A program made the position numbers and the translations under genes. A DNA stretch of 64,000 nt from Microbacterium sp. ACRRU. GTDB taxonomy: Bacteria; Actinomycetota; Actinomycetes; Actinomycetales; Microbacteriaceae. A model generated the notes under the pieces. It saw only the letters and a list, made by a program, of their open reading frames with translations, was not told the origin of the DNA and searched no databases. The first letter of the stretch is position 1. The number at the start of each line of letters is the position of its first letter. Shown in pieces: positions 24,790 through 33,751 of the stretch. The DNA lies in the NCBI RefSeq assembly GCF_022346945.1, contig NZ_JAKRNI010000001.1, positions 62,001 to 126,000 of the forward strand, written 5' to 3'.

Positions 24790-25779
24790 ATGGTGAGCCT
24801 GACGTCCGACATGAGTCCTTTGCATCCCGATCGGAACCTGGCTCTCGAGCTGGTGAGGGCGACCGAAGCCGCCTCGATCCGCGCGGTCCCTTTCATCGGT
24901 CGTGGCGACAAGGAGGCCGCGGACGGCGCGGCGGTCGACGCGATGCGAGCCTTCTTCAGCACGGTCAACTTCGACGGCACGATCGTGATCGGCGAGGGCG
25001 AGAAGGACAACGCTCCGATGCTCTTCAACGGTGAACGCGTGGGCAGCGGCCGCGGTCCCCGGTGCGATGTCGCGGTCGACCCGATCGACGGGACATCACT
25101 CACGGCGGCCGGGCGACAGAACGCCCTGTCGGTGATCGCGGTCTCCGACCACGGCACGATGCTCGATGCGTCCAGCGTGTTCTACATGGACAAGCTCGTC
25201 ACCGGCCCCGCCGGGGTCGGCGTGGTCGACATCCGCCTGCCGATCGGTGAGAACATCCGTCTGCTGGCCAAGTCGCTCGGCAAGCCCGTCGACGAGATCG
25301 TCGTGTCGGTGCTCAACCGGCCGCGTCATGAGAAGCTCATCGCCGAGATCCGTGAGGCCGGCGCCGGCACGCGCCTCATGAGCGACGGTGATGTGGCCGG
25401 TGGCATCAACGCCGCCCGTCACAACGCACGGACCGACATGTGTGTCGGTATCGGCGGGAGCCCCGAGGGCATCGTCACCGCGTGCGCCATCAAGGCGCTC
25501 GGCGGGCACATCCAGGGCGTCCTCGCGCCGCGTGACGACGAAGAGAAGCAGAAGGGCATCGACGCCGGCCTGAAGGTCGGCGGCGAGGTGTACGAGGCCG
25601 ACGACCTCGTCCGCGGGAAGAACACGATCTTCGTGGCCACCGGCGTCACCGACGGGCAACTGGTGCAGGGCGTGCGCCGCGAGGGCGACTTCGTGTACAC
25701 CGAGAGCGTCGTGCTGCGTGGCGCGTCCGGCACGCTGCGCCGCATCTCGTCGGAACACCTCACGTCGAAGTGGCTCTGA
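24790..25779 (+). CDS. glpX: Class II fructose-1,6-bisphosphatase
   Basis: 329 residues. Hydrolyses fructose 1,6-bisphosphate to fructose 6-phosphate, the committed gluconeogenic step. GlpX marks: FIGRGDKEAADGAAVDAMR, VIGEGEKDNAPML with the acidic metal site, CDVAVDPIDGTSL, SVFYMDKLVTGP, LMSDGDVAGGI, GIGGSPEGIVTA, and the ending TLRRISSEHLTSKW. The frame is open for another 41 codons upstream, but these are not conserved and the TACAGT box selects ATG 24790. It is divergent from the aldolase gene rather than adjacent to fumC as in many relatives. Confidence 0.95.
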   Translation: MVSLTSDMSPLHPDRNLALELVRATEAASIRAVPFIGRGDKEAADGAAVDAMRAFFSTVNFDGTIVIGEGEKDNAPMLFNGERVGSGRGPRCDVAVDPIDGTSLTAAGRQNALSVIAVSDHGTMLDASSVFYMDKLVTGPAGVGVVDIRLPIGENIRLLAKSLGKPVDEIVVSVLNRPRHEKLIAEIREAGAGTRLMSDGDVAGGINAARHNARTDMCVGIGGSPEGIVTACAIKALGGHIQGVLAPRDDEEKQKGIDAGLKVGGEVYEADDLVRGKNTIFVATGVTDGQLVQGVRREGDFVYTESVVLRGASGTLRRISSEHLTSKWL

Positions 25780-26032
25780 CCGCTCGCTGACCCCCTCGCT
25801 GCGCGGGGCCGACGGATCGGTTCCCCGAGACTTCATCGCGCCGACCACCGCGCCGCAGCTCGCGGGGCGGATGCCGGCGCGATGGAGTCCTGTGGAGAGG
25901 AAGCCGGCGTGCAGGTACAGCCGGGCGTGTCGTTGCGCAAGCGTGACTGCCGCGGAGAGGGCGGTCTGGCAGAATTGGCAACGGTGTCAACGGCGACGCT
26001 GCGTTCTTCCGAGACCCGAAGGGGGATCGTCC

Positions 26033-26242
26033 ATGGCAGCTCCGACGAACTCGACCGCACCTCAGACAGGTGCCCAGGCGGTCATCGCCAGCGCCGTTGA
26101 CCCCGCGCGCCGTCCCGATGTGCTTCTTCGTAAGCGCCGCGACGAGGGCCACGAGATCAGCGCGTGGTGGATGGTCGGTGCCTTCGTCGCCGTCTCGGCG
26201 GCCGTGGTGAGCCTGCTCAGCTGGGTTCCGGGCGGCTCTTGA
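26033..26242 (+). CDS. Small single-pass membrane protein, unknown function
   Basis: 69 residues. A Thr/Ala-rich N-terminus, a charged segment RRPDVLLRKRRDEGHE and one membrane helix near the C-terminus (about 48-66, WWMVGAFVAVSAAVVSLLSW). The tail-anchored layout suggests the N-terminus is cytoplasmic. Not recognised. GAAGGGGGA at 26018-26026 supports ATG 26033. The preceding 250 bp (25780-26032) hold no other gene that I can support. It converges on rmuC with a 13-bp gap and no clear terminator. Confidence 0.7.
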   Translation: MAAPTNSTAPQTGAQAVIASAVDPARRPDVLLRKRRDEGHEISAWWMVGAFVAVSAAVVSLLSWVPGGS

Positions 26243-26255
26243 TCGGCGCTCACTC

Positions 26256-27575
26256 CTACTCGTCCTGAGGGAGGCCCGCTCGCGCGCGGACGGCGCCGAG
26301 ATCGGCGTGGGTCACACCGCCGTCGTCGTCTCTGACGCTCGTCTGGTCTTCGCCCTGGCTCGGGATCAGTTCCGGTGCCGTCCAGCGGCGCGGTGCTGTT
26401 TCGATGGCCGACGGCGCCGCCACGGCATCCAGCTTCGTGTCGTCGATGCCGGGGAACTTGCGCGCCGTGACGAGAACGCGCGACTCGAGCGACCCGGCGA
26501 ACTTGTTGTAGCTGTCGACGGTCCGCTCCAGCGCTCGACGCAGGTCGCTCGCGTGGGTCGCGAGCACGCCGACGCGTTCGTACAGTTCGGTGCCGAGCGC
26601 GAAGAGCGAGCGAGCTTCGTCGGAGACGTCTTGCTGCGTCCAAGTGAAGGCCACGGTCTTCAGTACCGCCCAGAGATTGACGGGCGAGGCCAGTGCCACC
26701 CGTCGTGTGAAGGCGTACTCGAGCAGGGTCGGGTCGTCGTTGAGCGCGGCCGACAACAGCGACTCGCTCGGCAGGAAGCAGATGACGAACTCGGGGCTGG
26801 TCGACAGCCCGGCCCAGTACGTCTTCCGTGCCAGGGCGTCAACGTGCGCACGGACCGCCTTCGTGTGCTTCGTCATCAGAACCGATCGGCGTGCGCCCTC
26901 GTCGCCGGCGGCCGTCACCGGGATCGCGCTGGCCTGCAGATAGGCGTCGAGCGGGACCTTGGCATCCACCGCGAGGGCCTTGCCGCCCGGAAGCCGGACG
27001 ACCATGTCGGGGCGTCCGGCGCCGGCGTCCGACGAGATCGACGACTGCAGGTCGAAGTCGACGTACCGCGTGAGGCCCGCGGCCTCGACCACGCGGCGCA
27101 GCTGGGTCTCGCCCCACACGCCGCGGGTGCTGCCCGAACGCATGGCCGAGGCCAGCGCTTCGGTGGTCGCTCGCAGCGCCTCGTCGGCCTCGCGGGAGAG
27201 GCGCAACTGCTCGCCGAGCGCGGAGTACTGTTCGACACGGTCGCGTTCGAGGCCATCGACCTTGCGCTGCATCGCGTCGAGCGTCTCGCGCACGGGGTCG
27301 AGCGCGCGCAGGACCGTCTGCTCGCGGCGCTCGCGCTCTTCGCGCGCCGCCTGCTCGGCCCGGGTCTGCCCCACCAGGTCGCGGTAGAGCGTGGTCTGGT
27401 GCTCGAGCTGGGCCTGGAGGCCGGCCTTCGCCGCGTCGGCCGCGGCCACGCGCGCCCCGAGCTCGGCCCGGTCGGATGCGGCGCGCGACGTCGCCCGCGC
27501 GGACCCGAGGAACCAGCCCGCACCGGCTCCGATGGCGAGGGCGAGGATCGCGACGATCGGGGCGATGGCATCCAT
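26256..27575 (-). CDS. rmuC: DNA recombination protein RmuC homologue
   Basis: 439 residues. N-terminal membrane helix (about 5-25, APIVAILALAIGAGAGWFLG), a long coiled coil (about 30-140, many RAEQAAREERERRE-type heptads), then the RmuC nuclease-like domain: STRGVWGETQLRRVVEAAGL, GRPDMVVRLPGGKALAVDAKVPLDAY, FVICFLPSESLLSAAL, LASPVNLWAVLKTVAFTWTQ. RmuC limits inversions at short inverted repeats in E. coli; the domain is PD-(D/E)xK-like (DAK in AVDAKVP). C-terminal 60 residues are variable. ATG 27575 starts the helix directly. Confidence 0.92.
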   Translation of the reverse strand: MDAIAPIVAILALAIGAGAGWFLGSARATSRAASDRAELGARVAAADAAKAGLQAQLEHQTTLYRDLVGQTRAEQAAREERERREQTVLRALDPVRETLDAMQRKVDGLERDRVEQYSALGEQLRLSREADEALRATTEALASAMRSGSTRGVWGETQLRRVVEAAGLTRYVDFDLQSSISSDAGAGRPDMVVRLPGGKALAVDAKVPLDAYLQASAIPVTAAGDEGARRSVLMTKHTKAVRAHVDALARKTYWAGLSTSPEFVICFLPSESLLSAALNDDPTLLEYAFTRRVALASPVNLWAVLKTVAFTWTQQDVSDEARSLFALGTELYERVGVLATHASDLRRALERTVDSYNKFAGSLESRVLVTARKFPGIDDTKLDAVAAPSAIETAPRRWTAPELIPSQGEDQTSVRDDDGGVTHADLGAVRARAGLPQDE

Positions 27576-27624
27576 GAGCTCAGTGTGCCGCAGGCCTCCG
27601 ACATCGCCCGGATGCGCGCGGGGA

Positions 27625-28221
27625 TCAGGCGACGGCGCGCTCGAGCCGGGGCTCGACCGCGATCTGCGACACGCGCACGCCGAGATGGTCGGCGAGGGAG
27701 AAGACGTCGTCCGCACCGGCGCGTCGGGCGCAGTCGATCGTGATCTCGGCGCACGCGACGGCGTCGGCCAGAGCGTCGTGGTGCGCGAAGGGCGAGCAGC
27801 CCGCTTCGGCGGCGACGAGGGGCAGGCGGTAGGAGTCGAGCGTGTAGGTCTTGCGCGACACCTGAACACTGCACAGGTAGCGGTACGGCGGGCACTCGTC
27901 ACCCGTCGCCGCGCAGGCTCGGCGCAGCACCGACATGTCGAAGCCGGCGTTGTGGGCCACGAGCACGTCGGCGCCCGCGAAGGCGGTCAGGCGCGCCAGC
28001 TGCGTGCTCCAGTCCGGTGCGTCGACGACATCGGCGGGACGGATGCCATGGATGCCCACGTTGATCGCGGCGAACTGATCGTGCCCGGCCGGCGGTTTGA
28101 TAAGCCACGCCGCGGTGGCGACCACGCGACCGTCTCGCACGCGGGCGAGACCGACAGCGCACGCGGAGGCGCCGCTGGAATTCGCCGTTTCGAAGTCGAT
28201 CGCGGTGAAGTCCAGAGCCAC
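27625..28221 (-). CDS. DEDDh-family 3'-5' exonuclease (DnaQ-like)
   Basis: 198 residues. Exonuclease fold with all DEDDh residues visible: Asp9 and Glu11 in AIDFETAN, Asp95 in AHNAGFDMSVLR, His148 and Asp153 in FAHHDALADAVA. No polymerase or helicase domain is attached, so it resembles stand-alone exonucleases related to DNA polymerase III epsilon; substrate (DNA or RNA) is open. Placed 49 bp upstream of rmuC in transcription order, so a joint role in DNA processing is possible. Confidence 0.9.
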   Translation of the reverse strand: MALDFTAIDFETANSSGASACAVGLARVRDGRVVATAAWLIKPPAGHDQFAAINVGIHGIRPADVVDAPDWSTQLARLTAFAGADVLVAHNAGFDMSVLRRACAATGDECPPYRYLCSVQVSRKTYTLDSYRLPLVAAEAGCSPFAHHDALADAVACAEITIDCARRAGADDVFSLADHLGVRVSQIAVEPRLERAVA

Positions 28222-28337
28222 GGTCCCACCTTCCGACGCCGTGGCGTCCGCGGCGGGGAGGCGCGCCGGGAACGCGCGCGAGCGCCGCGCGGTGTCGAGA
28301 AGTGCGACGCCCCCGCGTGGTATCCCGGGCCTGCGCG

Positions 28338-28343
28338 TAGGGT
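28338..28343 (+). promoter_or_regulatory. -10 box (TAGGGT) of leaderless methyltransferase transcript
   Basis: TAGGGT ends 6 nt before ATG 28350; the gap (CGACGC) has no ribosome binding site. Confidence 0.5.
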
Positions 28344-28349
28344 CGACGC

Positions 28350-29099
28350 ATGACGGAACGCCAGAAGTCGACCTCGTTCGGACAGGCGGCCGCAGCCTAC
28401 GAGTCGGGGAGGCCGGAGTACCCCGCCGAGGCGGTGGCGTGGATGCTCGCCCCCGTCCGCGAGCCCGGTCGCGCCCTGCGCGTCGCCGACGTCGGCGCGG
28501 GCACCGGAAAGCTCACGCGCGCGGTCGTCGAGATCGGTGCCGACGTGGTCGCGATCGATCCGGATGCCGCGATGCTGGCGTCGCTGCGCGAGAACGTCCG
28601 TGGCGTCCCGACGTTCGCGGGGACCGCCGAGCGTCTGCCGCTTCCAGACTCGGCTCTCGACGCGGTCGTCATGGGGCAGGCGTGGCACTGGGTGGACCCG
28701 GATGCCGGCTCGCGCGAGATCGCTCGGGTCCTGCGCGTCGGGGGTGTGCTGGGGCTCGTGTGGAACATCCGCGACGAGCGTGTCGATTGGGTGCACCGGC
28801 TGACGGCGGCGATGGGAGCGTCGAACGCCGAGCGGCTCATCTCCGCCGGTGGCCCGCACGTCGCGGCACCGCTGGCGGACCTCGAGCATCGCTCCTGGTC
28901 GTGGAGCCGTCGCATCACCCTCGCGCAGCTGCGCGACCTCGTCTTCTCGCGCAGCGACACCATCACGGCAACGCCGGAGCAGCGCGCGCGCATCGATGCC
29001 GAGGTCGACGGGGTCGTGGCATCCGTCCCCGGACTCGCCGACGGGGGAGCGGTCGACCTGCCCTACGTCACCCACGCCTTCCGCGCCCGGCGTCCCTGA
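28350..29099 (+). CDS. Class I SAM-dependent methyltransferase
   Basis: 249 residues. Rossmann methyltransferase with motif I VADVGAGTGKLT (SAM glycine loop, about 45-56), acidic end of beta-2 in VVAIDPDAAM, motif II region LPLPDSALDAVVMGQAWHWVD and motif III LRVGGVLGLVWN. The FGQAAAAYESGRPEYP start and QAWHWVD are typical of a subfamily related to UbiE/Coq5-like small-molecule methyltransferases. Substrate is not evident from sequence or neighbours. Leaderless-type promoter; followed by ychF after 39 bp. Confidence 0.9.
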   Translation: MTERQKSTSFGQAAAAYESGRPEYPAEAVAWMLAPVREPGRALRVADVGAGTGKLTRAVVEIGADVVAIDPDAAMLASLRENVRGVPTFAGTAERLPLPDSALDAVVMGQAWHWVDPDAGSREIARVLRVGGVLGLVWNIRDERVDWVHRLTAAMGASNAERLISAGGPHVAAPLADLEHRSWSWSRRITLAQLRDLVFSRSDTITATPEQRARIDAEVDGVVASVPGLADGGAVDLPYVTHAFRARRP

Positions 29100-29124
29100 C
29101 GCCGTGGGGGCACCGCGGGCCGGG

Positions 29125-29130
29125 TAACCT
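29125..29130 (+). promoter_or_regulatory. -10 box (TAACCT) of ychF
   Basis: TAACCT ends 8 nt before GTG 29139, consistent with a leaderless or near-leaderless transcript for ychF. Confidence 0.45.
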
Positions 29131-29138
29131 GGACTCCC

Positions 29139-30209
29139 GTGGCTCTTACCATCGGAATCGTCGGCCTTCCCAACGTCGGAAAGTCGACCCTCTTCAACGC
29201 TCTGACCAAGAATCAGGTGCTCGCGGCGAACTACCCGTTCGCCACCATCGAGCCCAACGTCGGGGTCGTGAACCTTCCCGATGCGCGGCTCACGAAGCTC
29301 GCCGACGTGTTCGGCAGCGAGCGCATCGTGCCCGCCGCGGTGTCGTTCGTCGACATCGCCGGCATCGTCCGCGGCGCGAGCGAGGGCGAGGGCCTCGGCA
29401 ACCAGTTCCTCGCCAACATCCGTGAGGCGGATGCCATCGCCCAGGTCGTCCGCGGATTCGCCGACGACGATGTGGTCCACGTCGATGGGCAGGTGAACCC
29501 GGCCAGCGACATGGAGACGATCAACGCCGAGCTGCAGCTCGCCGACCTCCAGACGCTGGAGAAGGCGATCACGCGGTACGAGAAAGAGGTCAAGGGCAAG
29601 AAGCTCGACCCCTCGGTGCTGGATGCCGCGAAGGCCGCGCAGGACGCGCTGCAGCGCGGGCAGTTGCTCTCGGCATCCGGTCTCGACCTGTCGCCGATCC
29701 GCGAACTCGGGCTCCTCACCGCGAAGCCCTTCATCTTCGTCTTCAACGTCGACGAGGCCGTCCTCACCGACCAGGCCCGCAAGGACGAGCTCGCCGCGCT
29801 CGTCGCTCCCGCGAAGGCCGTGTTCTTGGATGCCAAGATCGAGTCCGAGCTGATCGACCTCGACCCCGACGATGCCGCCGAGCTGCTGGCGTCCACCGGC
29901 CAGGACGAGTCGGGCCTCGACCAGCTCGCCCGCATCGGCTTCGACACGCTGGGGCTGCAGACTTACCTGACCGCCGGGCCCAAGGAAGCACGTGCCTGGA
30001 CGATCGGCAAGGGCTGGAAGGCTCCGCAGGCGGCCGGTGTCATCCACACCGACTTCGAGAAGGGCTTCATCAAGGCCGAGGTCATCTCGTTCGCCGACCT
30101 CATCGAGCTCGGCTCGGTCGCCGAGGCCCGCGCGAAGGGCAAGGCGCGCCTCGAGGGCAAGGACTACGTCATGCAGGACGGCGACGTGGTGGAGTTCCGC
30201 CACAGTTAG
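29139..30209 (+). CDS. ychF: Obg-family ATPase YchF/OLA1
   Basis: 356 residues. P-loop protein that prefers ATP to GTP and associates with ribosomes; linked to redox stress responses. G1 GLPNVGKST (9-17), switch/G2 region ANYPFATIEPN, G3 DIAGIVRGASEGEGLGNQFLA, the altered G4 NVDE (instead of NKxD, the feature that relaxes guanine preference), a coiled-coil insertion (about 130-175) and a C-terminal TGS-like domain from about 275 (LQTYLTAGPKEARAWTI). Ends in YVMQDGDVVEFRHS as usual. Length normal. Confidence 0.96.
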   Translation: MALTIGIVGLPNVGKSTLFNALTKNQVLAANYPFATIEPNVGVVNLPDARLTKLADVFGSERIVPAAVSFVDIAGIVRGASEGEGLGNQFLANIREADAIAQVVRGFADDDVVHVDGQVNPASDMETINAELQLADLQTLEKAITRYEKEVKGKKLDPSVLDAAKAAQDALQRGQLLSASGLDLSPIRELGLLTAKPFIFVFNVDEAVLTDQARKDELAALVAPAKAVFLDAKIESELIDLDPDDAAELLASTGQDESGLDQLARIGFDTLGLQTYLTAGPKEARAWTIGKGWKAPQAAGVIHTDFEKGFIKAEVISFADLIELGSVAEARAKGKARLEGKDYVMQDGDVVEFRHS

Positions 30210-30216
30210 GCATCTG

Positions 30217-30735
30217 ATGCTCATCGTGATCTCTGGGCTGCCTGGCGTGGGGAAGACGACCGTCGCCGACCTCGTCGGTGCTCGCCTCGGTGCGGTGCGT
30301 CTGTCCATCGACCCGGTCGAGGATGCCCTGCTCGGGGCGGGGTTCCCGCAAGGGTGGGAAACAGGTGTCGCCGCCTACGAAGCGGTTCGCGCGATGGCCG
30401 AACTGAATCTGCGCACTGGTCGGACTGTCGTGGTGGATGCTGTCAATGACAGCGAGCCAGCCCGTGACACCTGGCGTCGAGCAGCCGACTCAGCGGACGC
30501 GGAACTGTGCTCGGTCGTATTGACAATGAGCGACACCATCGGCCATGCGTCGCGACTCCGTGAACGTGATCGAGGCTTCACGCATGTCACTGAGCCGACC
30601 TGGACCGAGGTTGCCGGGCGGGAGGTCGCGCCGTGGGTTGATACCCTCCGGACGATCGATGTGTCGGGGATGAGCGGGGAGCAGGTCGCGGCAGATGTCG
30701 AACGATACGTCGTGGAGTTCCGCTTCAACAACTGA
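30217..30735 (+). CDS. Small P-loop kinase-like protein (zeta-toxin/chloramphenicol phosphotransferase-like AAA_33)
   Basis: 172 residues. Walker A GLPGVGKTTVADLVGARLG (about 7-25) at the very N-terminus, then SIDPVEDALL and RTVVVDAVNDSEPARDTWRRAA, which correspond to the Asp/lid positions of AAA_33 small-molecule or tRNA-ligase-type kinases. Substrate unknown. ATG 30217 is 7 bp after ychF. Codons here are less GC-biased than in neighbours (for example GTA TTG ACA ATG and AAT CTG), which could mean recent arrival or low expression. No partner antitoxin gene is visible. Confidence 0.75.
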   Translation: MLIVISGLPGVGKTTVADLVGARLGAVRLSIDPVEDALLGAGFPQGWETGVAAYEAVRAMAELNLRTGRTVVVDAVNDSEPARDTWRRAADSADAELCSVVLTMSDTIGHASRLRERDRGFTHVTEPTWTEVAGREVAPWVDTLRTIDVSGMSGEQVAADVERYVVEFRFNN

Positions 30736-30898
30736 GCGGAGGCCGGCCGGCCGAGGGTCTTTCCTTCGGGATGGAGTAGCGCCCGTGTGCGAGCGATGGC
30801 GCGTCGGCGGCGACGGCATCGACGCGCCTCAACCTCAGATTGCCTCGATCACTCCGCTGCAGGTCGCGTGACGGGCGCGTCTGCACCGCGCCCGCGGA

Positions 30899-32224
30899 TC
30901 AGCCGAGCTCGCCCGGATGCGTCAGCCGCCACCACAGGCTGGGTTCTTCGATAACGCCCGAGATGGCCACCTCGGCTGAGGTGGTGTGGGGGCCCGCGGT
31001 CCAGGTGACCGTGCCGACCGTCTCACCGTCGGCATAGGTCTCGGGCGTGCGGACGTCGAGCGTCGCGGTCACGGGGGTGTCGGACCATGTCATCAGCGAC
31101 GCACCCCGCGCGAGGATGATGTCGGCGCGCGAGCCCCACGCCGTCGTGATCTCGCCGATCGGTGCGCCGACGCTCCCGACCGGCACCTCGTGGAACCCCG
31201 CCCGGATGCTCTGCAGCAGCGTCACGACGTCCTGATCGGTGCTGTCGTGCGTCGTGCCGCCCAAGCGCACACCGGTGATCCTGAGGGGCGCACCGATGCC
31301 CACGTCGAGATCCGAGGTGAACAGAAGATTGAAGCTGCCCTCGCCCAGGTTCCCGGTCTTGAGCCCGTCGATCCCCTCCACGCCCAGCAGGCCGTTGGTG
31401 TTCGTCACCGTGCCGGGTCCGGCGGGCACCGAGATCGACGACGTGCCCGTGATCGCCGCGACCACGGGATTCGCCGCCGCGATCTTGCCGAGCGCGAGGA
31501 GGTCGCTCGGCGTGCTCGTGTTCCGTTCGTCGATGCCGGTGGCGTCCATGATCCGTGTCGAGGAGAGTCCGTTCGCGTCCAGCCACGATCGAGCCGCGTT
31601 CACGTACGCGCTCTCGGAACCGAAGCCCCACCGCGCGACCGCGACGGCATAGTTGCTCGCCGACGGCAGCAGCATGGTGGCGAGTGCGTCGTGCAGCGAC
31701 ACCTGTGCGCCCTCGGGCATCCTCGCGATCGTCACGCCGCGGACGTAGAACTCGTCGTACAGGTCGGCGTCGGCTTCCCCGAACGTCAGGGTGGGGCCGG
31801 GGTCGTCAGGGCTCGCGAGTGGATGCCGGTCCAGCACGACGAGCGCGGTGACGAGCTTCGCGATGCTCGCGATCGGCCGCGGCTCGTCACCGCCCGAGGA
31901 CACCCAGGCGCCGGAAGCATCCGGGCCCAGGTAGGCCTCCCCGCCGGAGACGCTGACGAGCATCGATCCGGTGGTCGGCAATCGGATCGCTGCCGGCTCG
32001 GATGCGGGGACCGCGGGCGGCTCCGAAGTGACCACGGGAACCCCCAGCGGTGCGGCCGAGGCCCACCACACGTATCCGCCCCCGGCGCCGAGAGTCGCGA
32101 GCACGAGCACGAGGAACACGATCAGCGCGATCTTGCCGGCCCTGCCCGAACCGGATGCCGCGGGCGCGTCGTCGAGCAGATCCGCGAATGTCGTCAGATC
32201 GTCGACCCGCTGTGCTTCCCCCAT
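30899..32224 (-). CDS. D-alanyl-D-alanine carboxypeptidase (peptidase S11-like), membrane-anchored
   Basis: 441 residues. A 30-residue cytoplasmic start, one membrane helix (about 31-56, IALIVFLVLVLATLGAGGGYVWW), a linker, then a penicillin-binding serine domain. Active-site Ser120-x-x-Lys123 (IASIAKLVTAL) and the KTG triad (DGLKTGNL) are clear. The middle motif reads PSASN (187-191) where SxN is usual, so it is slightly degenerate. Expected to trim the terminal D-Ala of peptidoglycan stem peptides outside the membrane. Next to a sortase and a surface protein, in keeping with cell-wall work. The 163 bp after 30735 show no gene. Confidence 0.87.
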   Translation of the reverse strand: MGEAQRVDDLTTFADLLDDAPAASGSGRAGKIALIVFLVLVLATLGAGGGYVWWASAAPLGVPVVTSEPPAVPASEPAAIRLPTTGSMLVSVSGGEAYLGPDASGAWVSSGGDEPRPIASIAKLVTALVVLDRHPLASPDDPGPTLTFGEADADLYDEFYVRGVTIARMPEGAQVSLHDALATMLLPSASNYAVAVARWGFGSESAYVNAARSWLDANGLSSTRIMDATGIDERNTSTPSDLLALGKIAAANPVVAAITGTSSISVPAGPGTVTNTNGLLGVEGIDGLKTGNLGEGSFNLLFTSDLDVGIGAPLRITGVRLGGTTHDSTDQDVVTLLQSIRAGFHEVPVGSVGAPIGEITTAWGSRADIILARGASLMTWSDTPVTATLDVRTPETYADGETVGTVTWTAGPHTTSAEVAISGVIEEPSLWWRLTHPGELG

Positions 32225-32303
32225 TGCGATTCCCCCTCGCGCTCTTCGAACCTAACCTCCCCGGGTGCGGAGCGGAAACGGTGTGCGCCTCCGGGGCCGG
32301 TGG

Positions 32304-32969
32304 TCACACCCGCTCGGCGAAGACGACCCGGTTGTCGAGATAGGAGCCGGCGCCGCGGTCGAAGATCCCTCCGCACGTGATCACGCGCAGCTCGTCGCGC
32401 GCCGTTGCGCCGAAAACGCGGGCCGTGGGGAATTGCGCCTTCGGGTAGTCGGCGGTCTCGGTCACGCGATAGGCGTGGACGCGTCCGGCCGCGTCGTGCA
32501 CCTCGACGACGTCACCGACGGACACGTCCTCGAGGTATCGGAAGACGGCGGGGCCGGTGGGGGAGTCCACGTGCGCCGCGATCACGGTGGGCCCGGTTCC
32601 GCCCGGTCTTCCGCCGCCCGTGAACCAACCGACCTCGTCGTAGTCGACGGGCACCTCCATGGCTCCGTCTTCGGCGAGGCCCAACTCGATGAGCGGCTCG
32701 TCGAGCCCGAGACCCGGGATGACGACGCGCGCGGGATCGGCGATCGCTGTCGAGTGACCTTTCTCGAGGAGTGGGGTCTGCGAGGGGGCGGGCGCCGGCG
32801 CGGTGATGGTCGGCGCGAAGCCGGAGGTGGTCGGCGCGGTCCCGGCAGCCGTCGGCGCGACGGCGCATCCCGCGGAGACCCACACCGCTGCGAGCGTGAG
32901 CGCGCACGCGGCGCGCCGCGGTCGCCCGGCGGGGGCGTTCCGCTGCGCGCCGCGCGGCGTGGGGATCAC
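32304..32969 (-). CDS. Class F sortase
   Basis: 221 residues. Cysteine transpeptidase/hydrolase of the sortase fold: catalytic His133 (VIAAHVDS), Cys199 (RVITCGG) and Arg214 (YLDNRVVF). The GPAVFRYLEDVSVGD and ITCGGxFD patterns match class F, an actinobacterial type with often unknown substrates. N-terminal signal segment (about 20-36); a Cys at 35 gives a weak lipobox-like SAGC, though the -3 residue is not the usual Leu. GTG start overlaps the upstream CHRD gene stop (GTGA), which makes the CHRD protein a candidate substrate, but that protein lacks an obvious LPxTG motif. Confidence 0.88.
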   Translation of the reverse strand: MIPTPRGAQRNAPAGRPRRAACALTLAAVWVSAGCAVAPTAAGTAPTTSGFAPTITAPAPAPSQTPLLEKGHSTAIADPARVVIPGLGLDEPLIELGLAEDGAMEVPVDYDEVGWFTGGGRPGGTGPTVIAAHVDSPTGPAVFRYLEDVSVGDVVEVHDAAGRVHAYRVTETADYPKAQFPTARVFGATARDELRVITCGGIFDRGAGSYLDNRVVFAERV

Positions 32970-33676
32970 TGTGCCGCGGACCCGCGACGACGGTGGATCA
33001 TCAGGGCGGCGCCCGCAATGACACCCGCACCGGCGACAGCGGCGGAGACGACGAGGGGAGCGGCGTCGGTATCGGCGGCGCCGCCCGCGCCGGTGTCGAC
33101 GCCGCCGACCGGGATGGCCGTCAGCTGGCCGCGTACGACCCCCGCGGGAGACATCACGGTGTGGGAGTCTCCGGTGAAGCCGGCCGGGTTCGCCTCGATC
33201 TGGGCGAGGGTGAAGCCGTCGCCGGTGTCGACGCCGTCGGCCTGGACACCGGTGGTGAAGGGGCCCTCAAGGCAGCCCGACGATTCGCGCGGGCCGTCGC
33301 CGACGGGGGCCGGGTTGGGGAAGGCGATACGCGGCGGCCCGGGCTTGCCGACGGCCGCTTCGTGGATGTGCGTCGCTGTCTTCGCCGGGCTCTGGTAATC
33401 GCCGCTCACGCCCTCCAGTCGGATGTCGTAGCAGATGATGTCGAGGTCGGAGTTGATGCGGAACGTGAAAGTCCCCGTCGCTCCGTCCTGGCCGGGCGCG
33501 GGCACCCCGTCGTTGTTGATCACCTGGTCGGGGGTGGCCATGACGGTGAACGCGCTCGTGAACTCCGACGGTTCGGCGACCTCTGTCTCGGCGTGCGCCG
33601 GGGCGGCGATCCCCAGAAGCGCGATGCCCGCGACGGCACCTATCGTCAGGGGGCGGGCATATACCTTCTTCGTCAT
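32966..33676 (-). CDS. Secreted CHRD domain protein with C-terminal membrane helix
   Basis: 236 residues. Signal peptide (about 1-31, cleavage near AHAETEV), a CHRD (chordin-like) domain with GATGTFTFRINSDLDIICYDIRL, ATHIHEAAVGKPGPP and a later GVVRGQL, then a Gly/Ala/Asp linker, a hydrophobic helix (about 205-227) and RRRGSAAQ. This is the plan of a cell-wall-anchored surface protein, but the sorting signal before the helix is not a standard LPxTG (sequence there is GAGGAADTDAAP). First gene of the CHRD-sortase pair. ATG 33676 chosen because it begins the signal peptide (MTKKVYARP). Confidence 0.85.
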   Translation of the reverse strand: MTKKVYARPLTIGAVAGIALLGIAAPAHAETEVAEPSEFTSAFTVMATPDQVINNDGVPAPGQDGATGTFTFRINSDLDIICYDIRLEGVSGDYQSPAKTATHIHEAAVGKPGPPRIAFPNPAPVGDGPRESSGCLEGPFTTGVQADGVDTGDGFTLAQIEANPAGFTGDSHTVMSPAGVVRGQLTAIPVGGVDTGAGGAADTDAAPLVVSAAVAGAGVIAGAALMIHRRRGSAAQ

Positions 33677-33751
33677 CGTCGTGCCTTTCGATCGGGACGC
33701 TCGTCGTCCGGTTGCGGGGTGTACGTCGCCGGTGGCCGGTGCGTTCATCGA

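Noticed and set aside
30217..30735. Zeta-type toxin of a toxin-antitoxin pair
   Set aside because: Walker A and general fold fit, but no small epsilon-like antitoxin gene lies on either side, so only a kinase-like protein can be claimed.
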